Below are positions 8,500 through 17,332 of a stretch of 64,000 nucleotides of DNA, piece after piece. Within the stretch, counting starts at the first letter, position 1. The number at the start of each line of letters is the position of its first letter. The DNA lies in assembly GCF_030814715.1 (NCBI RefSeq), contig NZ_JAUSVO010000002.1, forward strand, positions 310,001-374,000. The letters are read 5' to 3'. Below the pieces are notes generated by a model. It was given only the letters and a program-made list of their open reading frames with translations, made no database searches and was not told the DNA's origin. Source of the stretch: Kaistia dalseonensis (GTDB lineage: Bacteria; Pseudomonadota; Alphaproteobacteria; Rhizobiales; Kaistiaceae). Both the position numbers and the translations under genes were made by a program.

Positions 8500-9468
8500 T
8501 CAGGCCTTCTTCCCGGGCTTTGCGTAGAAGTAGTTCGCCTTGCGGCCGAAGATCAGGCCGCGCAGCCGGCGGCGCATGGCTTCGCTGCGCCGCAGCGGTT
8601 CGATCGGCACGCGCGCCAGCGTATAGGCCGCGACCTTGAGGCCGTCCGTCCAGGGACGCGCTCCGGGCCTTGCCTGCGGCAGGCCGAGGCGCCGCATCAC
8701 GGCATTGACGAAATAGAGCTTGTTGAGCCGCCGATCGGCCGGCGATTTCCACGTGATCGCCATGGAGATCGACCAGTCCTCGCCCGTTTCGACCCAATGC
8801 GGCCAGGTATAGGGCAGGAAGAGCCCGTCGCCGGGCCCGAACCGGAACACCCGTCCCCTGGCCTCGTATGCCGCGCTGTAGCGATGATTGCGGTGCTTGC
8901 CCGGATAGGTTTCGAGCCCCGCCTCGTCGACGATCGACCGATCGCGATTGTCGAAGACGTGCATGGCCTTGTCGCCATGCAGGTGAACGAAGAAATTCTC
9001 CTCATAGTCGATGTGGAACGGCGTCACCGAATGCGCCGACGAAACGAAGATGAAGCCCATAGGCTCGATCATGCCGGCCCCGGCGAGACTATCGCGACCG
9101 GCGGCGCGCGCGGCATCGGCGAGCACCGCGTCGATCAGGGCGCGATAGGCGGGCAGAGCCTCGACATTCTTCAGCACCATCCAAGCGCCGGCCGTTTCGA
9201 TCTGGCGCACGATTGCCTCCGGCTCGAGATCGATGCCGGGCGTTTCCTCGGGCCGCTGGTCCGGCTGCAGGCGGCCGGAATTATATTCGAGCCGGTCGCG
9301 CGGCAGCTCCGCCGCGAGCTGCGCCAGCGCGTCGAGCTGCAGCAGCGGATGATCGGCAAGGCGGTGACGATAGGTGAAGGGCTCGGCCGGAAACGCCTTT
9401 GCCAGCGTCGCCCTGTCGAAATCGATCCATCGCGCGCCCTCGGCCCCGCCCGGCTTCGCCTTCGTCAT
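8500..9468 (-). CDS. Cupin-like / JmjC-type dioxygenase family protein
   Basis: A 322-residue protein with the double-stranded beta-helix fold of cupin-like, JmjC-related oxygenases. The iron-binding signature can be read: SVTPFHIDYEENFFVHLHG gives H-x-D near residue 165, and the distal His lies in the LPYTWPHWVETGED stretch. These support an Fe(II)/2-oxoglutarate enzyme, but the substrate is unknown. It is the last gene of a three-gene run (flippase, BioF2-like acetyltransferase, this gene) joined by four-base ATGA overlaps. A role in modifying an exported polysaccharide or a peptide is therefore possible (inference). Confidence 0.82.
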   Translation of the reverse strand: MTKAKPGGAEGARWIDFDRATLAKAFPAEPFTYRHRLADHPLLQLDALAQLAAELPRDRLEYNSGRLQPDQRPEETPGIDLEPEAIVRQIETAGAWMVLKNVEALPAYRALIDAVLADAARAAGRDSLAGAGMIEPMGFIFVSSAHSVTPFHIDYEENFFVHLHGDKAMHVFDNRDRSIVDEAGLETYPGKHRNHRYSAAYEARGRVFRFGPGDGLFLPYTWPHWVETGEDWSISMAITWKSPADRRLNKLYFVNAVMRRLGLPQARPGARPWTDGLKVAAYTLARVPIEPLRRSEAMRRRLRGLIFGRKANYFYAKPGKKA

Positions 9469-10568
9469 GAGGAAACCTCCCTGCCGGACCGCGCCGCCCT
9501 GCGGCGAATGACATTGCGCAGCATGGCGCGGGCCTTCGCCTCGGCACGCGCCAGCGCCACGCCGAGCACGAAGCCGAGCCGTCCATTGCGCGGGCCGATC
9601 ACCAGCGTAGCGATGCCGATGCGGTCCGGCCAGAGCCGGTCGATCATCGGGTGGTCGGCGCTGGCGAGGGAATCGATCCGCCTGAGTGCGGGATCGGACA
9701 TCAGCCGGTCGGATGCTTCCAGCATCAGCTGGACGCCGGGCGAAAAGCGCGCCAGCGCCTCGTCATGGGCGATCTTCCAGGTGACGGCCATATCGCCCGA
9801 CCGGAAGACGAGCAGCATCGCGACTGGACGACCGTCGAGCCGCATGGCGATGATCGCCGCAGCACCCTCCTCCGCCCCCTCAATGGCCGCGCGCATAAAG
9901 GCTTCGGCCTCGGGCCGGCGGGCAAGCGCCGTGCCGCGCGCGCCCTTCCAGCCCCCCGCTTCCAGAGCGAGGAAATCGTCGATCGCCGTGGCGGCCGGGC
10001 TCACCTCGATGGTGAGTACGCCCTCTTCACTGAGACGGCGCAACTGCCGGGACAATTCCTTGCGCCGCTTCGGAGGCAACCCGTCGCGAACGGCGACAGG
10101 CGGTTCGTCGGCATGGAACAGCGCCGCCCGGCGATAGGGCGCGATGATCGCCACCGGTCGTCCGGCCGCCCGGGCCTGCGCCTGAAGCGTCTGTGAGACC
10201 GGCCCGTCGATCGGCAGATCAGGAAAGACCAGCAGGGCGCCATGGCGACGCTTGCCATCCATAGCGGCGATGAGCCCTGAGACCGCCTCGTCCTGCTGTT
10301 CGGCATCGATCAGCGGCGTGCCGAGCGGCCCGTAGAGATGCGTCCAGACGGCGCGGGCCGGCAGGAGGCGCCCAAGTCGCATGCCGCCCACGGGCGCCAG
10401 GGCGATCAGTCGCCCGCAGGCGTTACGCACCGCCGCGAGGTGGACATGGCCCTTGGCGAGATGGGCAAGCGCCGCGCGGGTGAGAAAAGGGGCGAAGAAG
10501 GGATTCTGTTCGATCGACCTCACCGCGAGGCCGGCCCAGTCCGAAGGCGGCGGTTCAGCGGCGTTCAT
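9465..10568 (-). CDS. GNAT acetyltransferase, BioF2-like / cellulose-biosynthesis CelD type
   Basis: A 367-residue protein resembling the BioF2-like acetyltransferase domain found in proteins of polysaccharide clusters (COG5653). Two FemAB-like halves can be seen. The second contains FLALEAGGWKGARGTALA, the region that in this family begins the acyl-CoA fold, followed by AAIIAMRLDGRPVAMLLVFRSGDMAVTWKIAHDE. ATG 10568 is chosen because it overlaps the flippase stop (ATGA); an open frame reaches further upstream inside the flippase gene. A likely role is acetylation of a sugar or lipid-linked intermediate (inference from family and neighbours). Confidence 0.82.
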   Translation of the reverse strand: MNAAEPPPSDWAGLAVRSIEQNPFFAPFLTRAALAHLAKGHVHLAAVRNACGRLIALAPVGGMRLGRLLPARAVWTHLYGPLGTPLIDAEQQDEAVSGLIAAMDGKRRHGALLVFPDLPIDGPVSQTLQAQARAAGRPVAIIAPYRRAALFHADEPPVAVRDGLPPKRRKELSRQLRRLSEEGVLTIEVSPAATAIDDFLALEAGGWKGARGTALARRPEAEAFMRAAIEGAEEGAAAIIAMRLDGRPVAMLLVFRSGDMAVTWKIAHDEALARFSPGVQLMLEASDRLMSDPALRRIDSLASADHPMIDRLWPDRIGIATLVIGPRNGRLGFVLGVALARAEAKARAMLRNVIRRRAARSGREVSS

Positions 10569-11995
10569 GCCGCATCCGCGCGCGGCAAAATCCGCAGGCT
10601 GCCGCTGAAGATGTGCAGGATCGAGCAGCGCAGGCGGAGCCGCCAGCGGACGGCCCAATAGACGGCGACCGTTTCCACGATCAGGGCCGTCGTCGTCGCG
10701 ATCGCCGCCCCCTCCAGGCCGAAGCGCGGGATCAGCGAGTAGTTCAGCACCAGATTGACGAGGAAGGTGCCGGCATAGACCGCCGCGCAGATGCGCTGCT
10801 CCCCCGCCATGGTCAGAATGCTCTCGGCCGGGCCGATTGAGGCACGGAACAGCAGGCCGATCGCAAAGATGAAGAGCAGCGAATAGCCGCCGACGAAGCT
10901 CGGCCCGAACATGGCGAGCAGCAGCCGGCCGAAGACGAAAAGCAGCAATACCGCCGCGACCGATGGCCAGAAGGTCCAGTGCAGCGAATCGCGTACCGAG
11001 GCCTCGAAGCGATCATGTTCGCCCGAGGCGTAATATTGCGAGAAGCGCGGCATCAGCGCAGCGCGGACGGCGAAATAGACGAAATGGACCAGCGCCAGCG
11101 TCTTCACGGCCGCGAAATAGACCGCGACTTCCTCCGGCGGGCGCAACTGGCCGACGATCAGTATGTCGACATTAGTGAGCAGGTTGAAGAAGCCCTCGAC
11201 GAGGAAGATCGGCAGTGCCACGGCGATCCAGTGCAGCGACTGGGTGCGCCGCGGGCCGGCGGGCACCGTCCGGCGCACGCGGCGGCTGATCGCGACCATC
11301 TGGCCGAGCGCCACCAGCCACGTCGCCACGATCGCCGCGATCATGGCCGTGACCGCATCGGGCGCGCCGCCGAGCCGGATCGCGGCATAGGTCAGCACGA
11401 TGATCAACAGCGGCCGAATGATGAAGGTCGGCCAAAGCGCGAGATCGGCCCAGTTGAAGCCACGCGCCAGCCCGTCCTGGATTTCGCCGATCGCCAGCAT
11501 AGGAATGCAGATCGCCGCGAGATAGAGCGGCATCAGGTAATAGTGGGCGATCTCGGCACGGAAGAGCGCCACACCGGCGACGCCCGCCGCCGCCACGATT
11601 GTTGCCGTGACGATGCCGTGGAGGCGACTGCCGAGCATCACGCCGCGCAGCAGATCGAATGCGCCGCGGGCGGCATATTCGGGGATGAAGCGGACGAGCG
11701 CCGTCTGGATGCCGAGGCAGGAGAGGCCGCCTATGATAACGGCACCGACCCAGACGACGACATAGACACCATATTCGAAATCGCCCATCCAGCGCGCGAG
11801 CAGGACCTGGCTCAGATAGGCGATCACGGCGGAGGCGATTCGGACCAGGAAGGTCGCGAGCGCGATCCGCCGCGCCACGGCGCGATCATCTGCGCCGAGC
11901 AGCGCGCCATCAGCCCAGGCGGCGGGGCCGGCCAGCCGGGCGCGCAGCGGCCGCGGCGCCCAGCGCTCGATCACACCGGCAACGGAAACGCGCAT
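10565..11995 (-). CDS. Oligosaccharide flippase (MATE/Wzx-type polysaccharide export protein)
   Basis: About 476 residues with 12-14 hydrophobic segments and the layout of the polysaccharide flippase family. The N-terminal RRIALATFLVRIASAVIAYLSQVLLARWMG segment is typical. Such proteins move lipid-linked glycans across the inner membrane. The start is uncertain: ATG 11995 (MRVSVAGVIERW) is used, but in-frame ATGs at 12031 and further upstream also lack a strong ribosome site. It is first gene of the cassette with the BioF2-like and cupin proteins. No glycosyltransferase lies nearby, so the glycan is probably made elsewhere. Confidence 0.85.
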   Translation of the reverse strand: MRVSVAGVIERWAPRPLRARLAGPAAWADGALLGADDRAVARRIALATFLVRIASAVIAYLSQVLLARWMGDFEYGVYVVVWVGAVIIGGLSCLGIQTALVRFIPEYAARGAFDLLRGVMLGSRLHGIVTATIVAAAGVAGVALFRAEIAHYYLMPLYLAAICIPMLAIGEIQDGLARGFNWADLALWPTFIIRPLLIIVLTYAAIRLGGAPDAVTAMIAAIVATWLVALGQMVAISRRVRRTVPAGPRRTQSLHWIAVALPIFLVEGFFNLLTNVDILIVGQLRPPEEVAVYFAAVKTLALVHFVYFAVRAALMPRFSQYYASGEHDRFEASVRDSLHWTFWPSVAAVLLLFVFGRLLLAMFGPSFVGGYSLLFIFAIGLLFRASIGPAESILTMAGEQRICAAVYAGTFLVNLVLNYSLIPRFGLEGAAIATTTALIVETVAVYWAVRWRLRLRCSILHIFSGSLRILPRADAA

Positions 11996-12142
11996 TCGAC
12001 CATCCACAAGGCGAAGCTCGACGACCAGCATCCGGCCTGCTGCCGACGATGCCGAATGTGCGTATGCTCTCCGGCTTAAGAAAGCGTTCGCCGAGATCGC
12101 AGCGCGCGAGTGCGCCAAATGCAACGGGATGCAACATCAGGG

Positions 12143-12463
12143 ATGGATCAGGGCAACACCATTGTCGGCTCGCACGCCCCCTCTCCGGACGATCGCCGGC
12201 TCGACGCCATCGGCCTCGCCTGTCCCCTCCCCGTCTTGAAGGCGCGGAAAATGCTCGCGCAGATGGCGCCCGGTGCGCGGCTCCTGGTCGAGGCGACCGA
12301 CCCGATGGCGGCGATCGACATCCCGCATCTCTGCCACGAGGACGGCCACATTCTCGTGAACCAGGATCGCTCCGCGCCGCCGATCTTGCGGTTCCTGATC
12401 GAACGGGGCACGGATCGAGCCGAGTCGGCCTCTGAGCGACGGCTCGACCGCGACCCGCTTTGA
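12143..12463 (+). CDS. TusA/SirA-family sulfur carrier-like protein
   Basis: A 106-residue protein with the TusA fold. The hallmark LDAIGLACPLPVLKARKML carries the sulfur-accepting Cys in CPxP at about residue 27. LLVEATDPMAAIDIPHLCHEDGH follows, which matches the second half of the fold. A C-terminal tail of about 25 charged residues is longer than in typical 75-80 residue TusA. The ATG at 12143 is an internal choice; an in-frame ATG lies at 12110. Members pass persulfide sulfur to tRNA modification or other pathways. The specific partner is unknown. It diverges from the flippase gene and precedes the sugar dehydrogenase by 55 bases. Confidence 0.88.
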   Translation: MDQGNTIVGSHAPSPDDRRLDAIGLACPLPVLKARKMLAQMAPGARLLVEATDPMAAIDIPHLCHEDGHILVNQDRSAPPILRFLIERGTDRAESASERRLDRDPL

Positions 12464-12518
12464 TCCTAGAAGCAGTGTGAGGCTCGCCAGAGCAGACGAA
12501 CAGAGGGGAGGAGCCGGC

Positions 12519-13457
12519 ATGGCCAAGCACAAGATAGCGATCATCGGTCTCGGCAAGATCGCGCAGGACCAGCATCTGCCGGTCATCGACAAGAACAGTG
12601 ATTTCGAGCTGGTCGGCGTGACCAGCCAGCGCGGCCTCGGCCATGGCGCGGTGCCGAGTTTCAAGACGCCGGCGGAGATGTATGCGGCCGTGCCCGATAT
12701 CGAGGCCGTCGCGATCTGCACGCCGCCGGATGTCCGCCACGCCATTGCCCGTCAGGCGATCGACGCCGGCAAGGATGTTCTGCTCGAAAAGCCGCCGGCA
12801 GCAACCCTCGCCGAGTTTGCCGACCTCGAGGCCTATGCCGCATCGAAGGGCCGCGTGCTGTTCGCGACCTGGCATTCGCAATTCAATCCGGCCGTCGACG
12901 CCACCAAGGCGCTGCTTGCCGAAGCCGGGGTCAAGTCGATCCGGATCGAATGGCGCGAGGATGTGAAGAAGTGGCATCCGGGGCAGGATTGGGTCTGGGA
13001 GCCCGGCGGCTTCGGCGTGTTCGATCCCGGCATCAATGCGCTCTCGATCTTCGTCAAGATCATGCCGACGCCGCCCTTCGTGAAGAGTGCGGAGCTGACC
13101 TATCCCGCCAATCGCCAGACGCCGATCGGCGCCAAGCTCGTCTTCTCCTCGGCCGATCCCGCCAATCCGACGCTGACCGCCGATTTCGACTGGCGCGAAC
13201 AGGGCGACGAGAAGTGGCACATGATGATCGAGACCGGCGATGGCCGCAGAGTCCGCCTCTACAAGGGCGGCACCATTCTGGAGATCGACGGCAAGATCGT
13301 CGTCGAGGCACCGAGCGAGGAATATGAGCGCATCTATGTGCGCTTTGCCGAACTGCTCGATAAGCGCGAGAGCGATGTCGACGGGGCGCCGCTCCGTCTC
13401 GTCGCCGACGCAATGCTGGTGGGGCGGCGTCAGACCACCGACGCCTTCGACTGGTAG
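12519..13457 (+). CDS. D-galactose / L-arabinose 1-dehydrogenase (Gfo/Idh/MocA family)
   Basis: An NAD(P)-dependent sugar dehydrogenase of 312 residues. The N-terminal Rossmann motif reads IAIIGLGKIAQDQHLP, followed by EKPPAATLAE. The signature blocks KKWHPGQDWVWEPGGF and GVFDPGINALS match, as recalled, the Azospirillum arabinose and rhizobial galactose 1-dehydrogenases. These enzymes start non-phosphorylative oxidation of galactose or arabinose to the lactone. GGGGAGGAG precedes ATG 12519. None of the other pathway enzymes is adjacent. Galactose versus arabinose preference cannot be read from the sequence. Confidence 0.88.
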   Translation: MAKHKIAIIGLGKIAQDQHLPVIDKNSDFELVGVTSQRGLGHGAVPSFKTPAEMYAAVPDIEAVAICTPPDVRHAIARQAIDAGKDVLLEKPPAATLAEFADLEAYAASKGRVLFATWHSQFNPAVDATKALLAEAGVKSIRIEWREDVKKWHPGQDWVWEPGGFGVFDPGINALSIFVKIMPTPPFVKSAELTYPANRQTPIGAKLVFSSADPANPTLTADFDWREQGDEKWHMMIETGDGRRVRLYKGGTILEIDGKIVVEAPSEEYERIYVRFAELLDKRESDVDGAPLRLVADAMLVGRRQTTDAFDW

Positions 13458-13526
13458 GATCTCCGTGCCGCGAAACCAAATCATGCAGTCCAGCGTTAGT
13501 CGGAGAGATTAGCGGGGGAGCGGCTC

Positions 13527-14927
13527 ATGACAGCGCGAACACGGGCAGTGATCAGACGTCTGGCATGTTTCGCCGCGCTGCTCCTGCCCGTGTCGCTGCT
13601 TTTGCCCGTGTCGATGCCGATCACAGCTCAAGCGGTCACGCCGGACCAGCTCTTCGAAAAGATCATCCCGCGCGTTCAGCAGAAGCCGCTCAAGACCCAT
13701 CGCCGCACCAAGCCGACCAAAGCGCCTGAGACAGTTGAAAAACAGGTGGAAGCCCCGGTCGACAAAGCCGTCGTAACCGCCAAGCCGCGGCCGAAGCCCA
13801 CGGCAGCCGAGACGACGCCCGCAGGCCTTCCGGCAGATGCGCCTTTGGCCGACAAGGCGGAAGCACCGCAGACGGAGCAAGAAGCGCCGCTTGTCGCGAC
13901 CGTTCCGCCGCCGCGCGCGAAACCGACTGACAGCGGGGACGCGATCGCTTCTCCGTCCGGCCAGCCGACGGGCGTTGCGCCGGCCCCCTCCGCCAGGATC
14001 GAAAAGGTGGCGACCGTCGCCATTGCGCCGGACGGCACGATCCGCGCGGAGCGAGCCCGTGCGGCGACGGCCGCAATGGCGGGCGCCGCTCCCGCCTGGT
14101 CCGACCGGGCCGACGAACTGGCCTTCGCGCCGCCTGCGCTGGCGACCCCGATGAACTGGCCGTCCACGGCGAGTTCCGCGATCCCGCTCGGCACGGTCAT
14201 CGTGCCCGACCGGGCCGAGGTCGAGCAGGACGATCACGCGCCCGACGCGACGGCACCCATGGAGCCGCTGGTCAAGGACATGGATGGCGCGGACGGTGTG
14301 CCGCTGCCACGCGGCAAGCCGAGCGTCATGCTCGCCGCGATCATTCCGCCGATCGTGCCGGCGATCCCCAGCACGCCGGCCGAGTTCGCGGCCTGCCGGG
14401 CAGGACTTGCCGGGCTCAAGATCGCTGCCAAGCCTATGCCAGCGGTGCAGCAGGATGCCTGCGGCGCGCCGGACCCTTTCAGCGTGACCGCGCTCGACGA
14501 CGGCAAGGTCGCGCTGCAGCCTGCCGCGACGATCAATTGCGAGATGACGACCATGCTTGCTCGCTGGCTCGATACAGAGGTGCAGCCCGCAGCGCAGGCC
14601 AAGTTCGGCGCGCCCGTGACGGCGCTGCGGGTCGCGGATTCGTACAGCTGTCGCGGCCGAAACCGTGTCGTCGGCGCGCAATTGTCAGAGCATGCCTTCA
14701 TGAACGCGATCGATATCAGCGCCTTCGAGATTGGTGGCCGCTGGGTGACGGTCGAGAAGGATGACGACCAGCCCGGCGACAGCGATTTCATCCAGGCGGT
14801 GCGAGAAGAGGGCTGCAGCGTTTTCATGACGGTGCTGGGCCCGGGTTCGGATGGCTATCATGAAGACCATCTCCATCTCGACATGCGCCATCGCGGCCGG
14901 AACGGGAACAGCCGCTATTGTCACTAG
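13527..14927 (+). CDS. Extensin-like family protein with long Pro/Ala/Lys linker
   Basis: A 466-residue exported protein with three parts. A signal peptide (about residues 1-36) is followed by a low-complexity Pro-Ala-Lys-rich linker of roughly 230 residues, then a C-terminal extensin-like domain (about 285-466). That domain shows several Cys residues (CRAGL, DACG, INCEM, YSCRG, EEGC) and metal-site-like motifs LSEHAFMNAIDIS and HEDHLHLDM, recalling the D-Ala-D-Ala peptidases of the MepA/M15 fold. A role at the peptidoglycan is therefore likely (inference). GGGGAG lies before ATG 13527. The linker could span the periplasm or cell wall. Confidence 0.87.
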   Translation: MTARTRAVIRRLACFAALLLPVSLLLPVSMPITAQAVTPDQLFEKIIPRVQQKPLKTHRRTKPTKAPETVEKQVEAPVDKAVVTAKPRPKPTAAETTPAGLPADAPLADKAEAPQTEQEAPLVATVPPPRAKPTDSGDAIASPSGQPTGVAPAPSARIEKVATVAIAPDGTIRAERARAATAAMAGAAPAWSDRADELAFAPPALATPMNWPSTASSAIPLGTVIVPDRAEVEQDDHAPDATAPMEPLVKDMDGADGVPLPRGKPSVMLAAIIPPIVPAIPSTPAEFAACRAGLAGLKIAAKPMPAVQQDACGAPDPFSVTALDDGKVALQPAATINCEMTTMLARWLDTEVQPAAQAKFGAPVTALRVADSYSCRGRNRVVGAQLSEHAFMNAIDISAFEIGGRWVTVEKDDDQPGDSDFIQAVREEGCSVFMTVLGPGSDGYHEDHLHLDMRHRGRNGNSRYCH

Positions 14928-15038
14928 CGCGGACTCGATCGACCCGCATTGCCGCGCCCCTCCGGCAATGGCAGATAGCATCAGCCGCCATCGTCGCGCG
15001 GCGCGGCCCCGCAAGTGGCCGATGCTGAAGGTGTTCGC

Positions 15039-15872
15039 ATGTCCCTGCCCCGCACGATCCTGATCACCGGCGCTTCGTCCGGCATCGGCTATGACGCGGC
15101 GCAAACCCTCAAGGCGCGCGGTTGGCGCGTCTTCGCTACCGCCCGAAAGGCCGACGATCTGGCGCGCCTCCAGGCGGAGGGGCTGGACTCTCTGAGGCTC
15201 GATTATGCCGACGAAGCATCGATCCTCGACGCCGCTGATGCCGTACTTGCGGCCACCGGTGGTCAGCTCGACGCACTCTTCAACAACGGCGCCTATGGCC
15301 AGGTCGGAGCCATCGAAGACCTGACAACCGATGTTCTGCGCCGCCAGTTCGAGGCCAACCTTTTTGGTTGGCACACGCTGACGCGCCGCATGGTGCCGGT
15401 CATGCGGGCGCAGGGCGGTGGCCGGATCATCCAGTGTTCGTCCATTCTCGGCCTCGTCGCCGGCAAATATCGCGGCGCCTATGTCGGCTCCAAATATGCG
15501 CTGGAAGGGCTGACGGACACGCTGCGCATCGAACTTGCGGGCAGCGGTATCCACGTTTCGCTGATCGAGCCAGGCCCGATCGCCACGCGCTTCACGCAGA
15601 ACGCGCTCGCGAATTTCCGCACGACGGTCGATGTCGAGACGTCGGTCCATCGTGCCGAGTACCAGTCGCAACTCGCCCGACTGACCGGCACCCGCCGCCC
15701 GTCACGATTCAAGCTCGGACCGGAGGCCGTGACAGCGGCCTTGATCCACGCGCTCGAAAGCCCACGGCCGAGGGCGCGCTATCACGTCACGACGCTGACG
15801 CGCGGCGCGGCCTTCCTGAAGCGGATCCTGCCGACGAGGCTGATGGACAAGCTCATCGCTGGCAATTCGTGA
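15039..15872 (+). CDS. Short-chain dehydrogenase/reductase
   Basis: Classical SDR of 277 residues. It has the nucleotide-binding TGASSGIG near residue 10, the NNG motif in LFNNGAYG, a Ser in SSILG, and the catalytic YVGSKYALEG. ATG 15039 is chosen because GAAGG lies seven bases upstream; the open frame also has a GTG at 15015. The layout matches the SDR group often annotated as retinol-dehydrogenase-like or YbbO-type aldehyde reductases. The substrate is unknown. It stands between the extensin-like and TspO genes on the same strand. Confidence 0.9.
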   Translation: MSLPRTILITGASSGIGYDAAQTLKARGWRVFATARKADDLARLQAEGLDSLRLDYADEASILDAADAVLAATGGQLDALFNNGAYGQVGAIEDLTTDVLRRQFEANLFGWHTLTRRMVPVMRAQGGGRIIQCSSILGLVAGKYRGAYVGSKYALEGLTDTLRIELAGSGIHVSLIEPGPIATRFTQNALANFRTTVDVETSVHRAEYQSQLARLTGTRRPSRFKLGPEAVTAALIHALESPRPRARYHVTTLTRGAAFLKRILPTRLMDKLIAGNS

Positions 15873-15931
15873 CGGGAACCAAACGGCCGAGGCGGAATTG
15901 ATTCAGGCTTTGCCATGAAGGGTCGTCGTCC

Positions 15932-16441
15932 ATGAGCGCGGTACATCAGGCTGAAGGTCTGAAACAATCGGGCCTGCCATCGATCGCTATTCTTGCGATC
16001 TGCCTGGTCGTCTGCTTTGCAGCCGCGGGGATCGGATCCCTGCTGACGACCCCGAACATCCCCGGATGGTACGAGAACCTCGTCAAGCCGCCCTTCAATC
16101 CGCCGAACTGGATATTCGCTCCGGTCTGGACCGCCTTGTTCGCGCTGATGGCGATCGCCATGTGGCGCGTCTGGATTCGCGCCACCGGCTCCACCCGGCG
16201 CAAAGCCACCATCGCGTTCGCAATCCAGCTGGCTCTCAATATCGGCTGGTCGGCGGCGTTTTTCGCAGCCCATGCGCCCGGCCTCGCGATCTTCGTCATC
16301 ATCGCGCTGCTCGTGGCCATTGCGGCGACGATCAGGCTTTTTTACCCGGTCGACCGGCCGGCTTCCTGGATGCTTGCACCCTACTTCGCCTGGGTCTCGT
16401 TCGCGACGCTGCTCAACGTCTCCATCTTCGCCCTGAACTGA
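15932..16441 (+). CDS. tspO: TspO/MBR-family membrane protein
   Basis: A 169-residue protein with five membrane helices after a 16-residue polar N terminus. Hallmarks are PGWYENLVKPPFNPPNWIFAPVWT in the first loop (short family motif KPPFNPP), then IGWSAAFFA in helix 4 and YFAWVSFATLLN in helix 5. TspO binds porphyrins and cholesterol-like ligands. In Rhodobacter it tunes photosynthesis genes, and in rhizobia it responds to stress. It starts 59 bases after the SDR gene and may share its transcript. Confidence 0.93.
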   Translation: MSAVHQAEGLKQSGLPSIAILAICLVVCFAAAGIGSLLTTPNIPGWYENLVKPPFNPPNWIFAPVWTALFALMAIAMWRVWIRATGSTRRKATIAFAIQLALNIGWSAAFFAAHAPGLAIFVIIALLVAIAATIRLFYPVDRPASWMLAPYFAWVSFATLLNVSIFALN

Positions 16442-16521
16442 CGCTGCGACGGCGCTGCATGACACGCTTTCGTGCTTCCCGCGTATAAGGGAATAAATCC
16501 GATTCCCGTTACGGCAGAGCC

Positions 16522-16713
16522 ATGAGCAGCTTCTTCTATTTCCTGACACCGATCGCGCTGATTGCAGTCGCGGGCGTATTGATCCTCGGCTTGATCAACA
16601 TGATGCGTGGCGGATCGGCCAATCGCTCGCAGACATTGATGCGCTGGCGCGTGATCCTGCAATTCGTGGCGCTCGTCGTCATGATGGCCGCGCTCTATTT
16701 CTCCTCGAAATAG
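16522..16713 (+). CDS. Twin-transmembrane / HIG1-domain small protein
   Basis: A 63-residue protein made of two hydrophobic helices (about 9-27 and 44-60) joined by a short basic loop that contains NMMRGGSANRSQTLMRWRV. This is the layout of the bacterial HIG1-like small proteins. Eukaryotic and alphaproteobacterial HIG1 proteins associate with cytochrome oxidase. It lies 10 bases before the cobalamin adenosyltransferase gene, a pairing common in Hyphomicrobiales as far as recalled. Confidence 0.85.
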   Translation: MSSFFYFLTPIALIAVAGVLILGLINMMRGGSANRSQTLMRWRVILQFVALVVMMAALYFSSK

Positions 16714-16723
16714 GAGAAATGCG

Positions 16724-17296
16724 ATGGTGGTCCTGAACCGCATCTACACCAAGACCGGCGATGACGGCACGACCGGCCTCGGCGCGGGCGAACGACGCTT
16801 GAAATCCGATCTGCGTGTCGAAAGCTACGGCACGGTCGACGAGACCAATTCCGTGATCGGCACGGTTCGGCTTCATCTGGCGGCCTTTCCCGATCTCGAC
16901 GCCATGCTCGGGCGTATCCAGAATGACCTGTTCGACCTCGGCGCCGATCTCTCGACGCCACCCGCCAGCGTCAAGCCCGGCCGGGAGGCGCTCAGGATCA
17001 TCGATCATCAAGTCGAGCGGCTGGAGGGCGAGATAGACCTGCTCAATGCCGAGCTCGCGCCGCTCCGCTCCTTCGTGCTGCCCGGCGGTACGGCGGCGGC
17101 CGCGCATCTCCATGTCGCGCGGACAGTGGCCCGCCGCGCCGAGAGATTGATGGTGGAACTCGCCACCCGAGAAGAAGTCGGCCCATCGGCAATGCGCTAT
17201 ATCAATCGCCTATCGGATTTCCTTTTCGTCGCGGCCCGATTCGTGAATGATCGCGGTTCGGGCGATGTTCTGTGGGTGCCCGGCCAGAATCGCTGA
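16724..17296 (+). CDS. Cob(I)alamin adenosyltransferase, PduO type
   Basis: An enzyme of 190 residues that transfers the adenosyl group of ATP to Co(I) corrinoids, forming adenosylcobalamin or its precursor. Family motifs: RIYTKTGDDGTTGLGAGERR at the N terminus, VESYGTVDETNS, then RTVARRAERLMVE and YINRLSDFLFVAARF near the C terminus, where the ATP-contacting Arg and Asn lie. AGGAG sits ahead of the ATG at 16724. It follows the twin-membrane gene by 10 bases. No cobalamin riboswitch was seen upstream. Confidence 0.95.
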   Translation: MVVLNRIYTKTGDDGTTGLGAGERRLKSDLRVESYGTVDETNSVIGTVRLHLAAFPDLDAMLGRIQNDLFDLGADLSTPPASVKPGREALRIIDHQVERLEGEIDLLNAELAPLRSFVLPGGTAAAAHLHVARTVARRAERLMVELATREEVGPSAMRYINRLSDFLFVAARFVNDRGSGDVLWVPGQNR

Positions 17297-17332
17297 TACC
17301 GAACCGCCGAAGAGCAGGCGCAGAGACGATCC

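Noticed and set aside
8487-8506. GGCCTG/CAGGCC hairpin at the end of the CAP-lipoprotein gene as terminator
   Set aside because: The stem is short, no T run follows on the plus strand, and it extends into the last codons of the convergent gene.
16600-16724. Cobalamin riboswitch before the adenosyltransferase gene
   Set aside because: The gap before it is only 10 bases, and no B12-box-like sequence was seen before the preceding twin-membrane gene.
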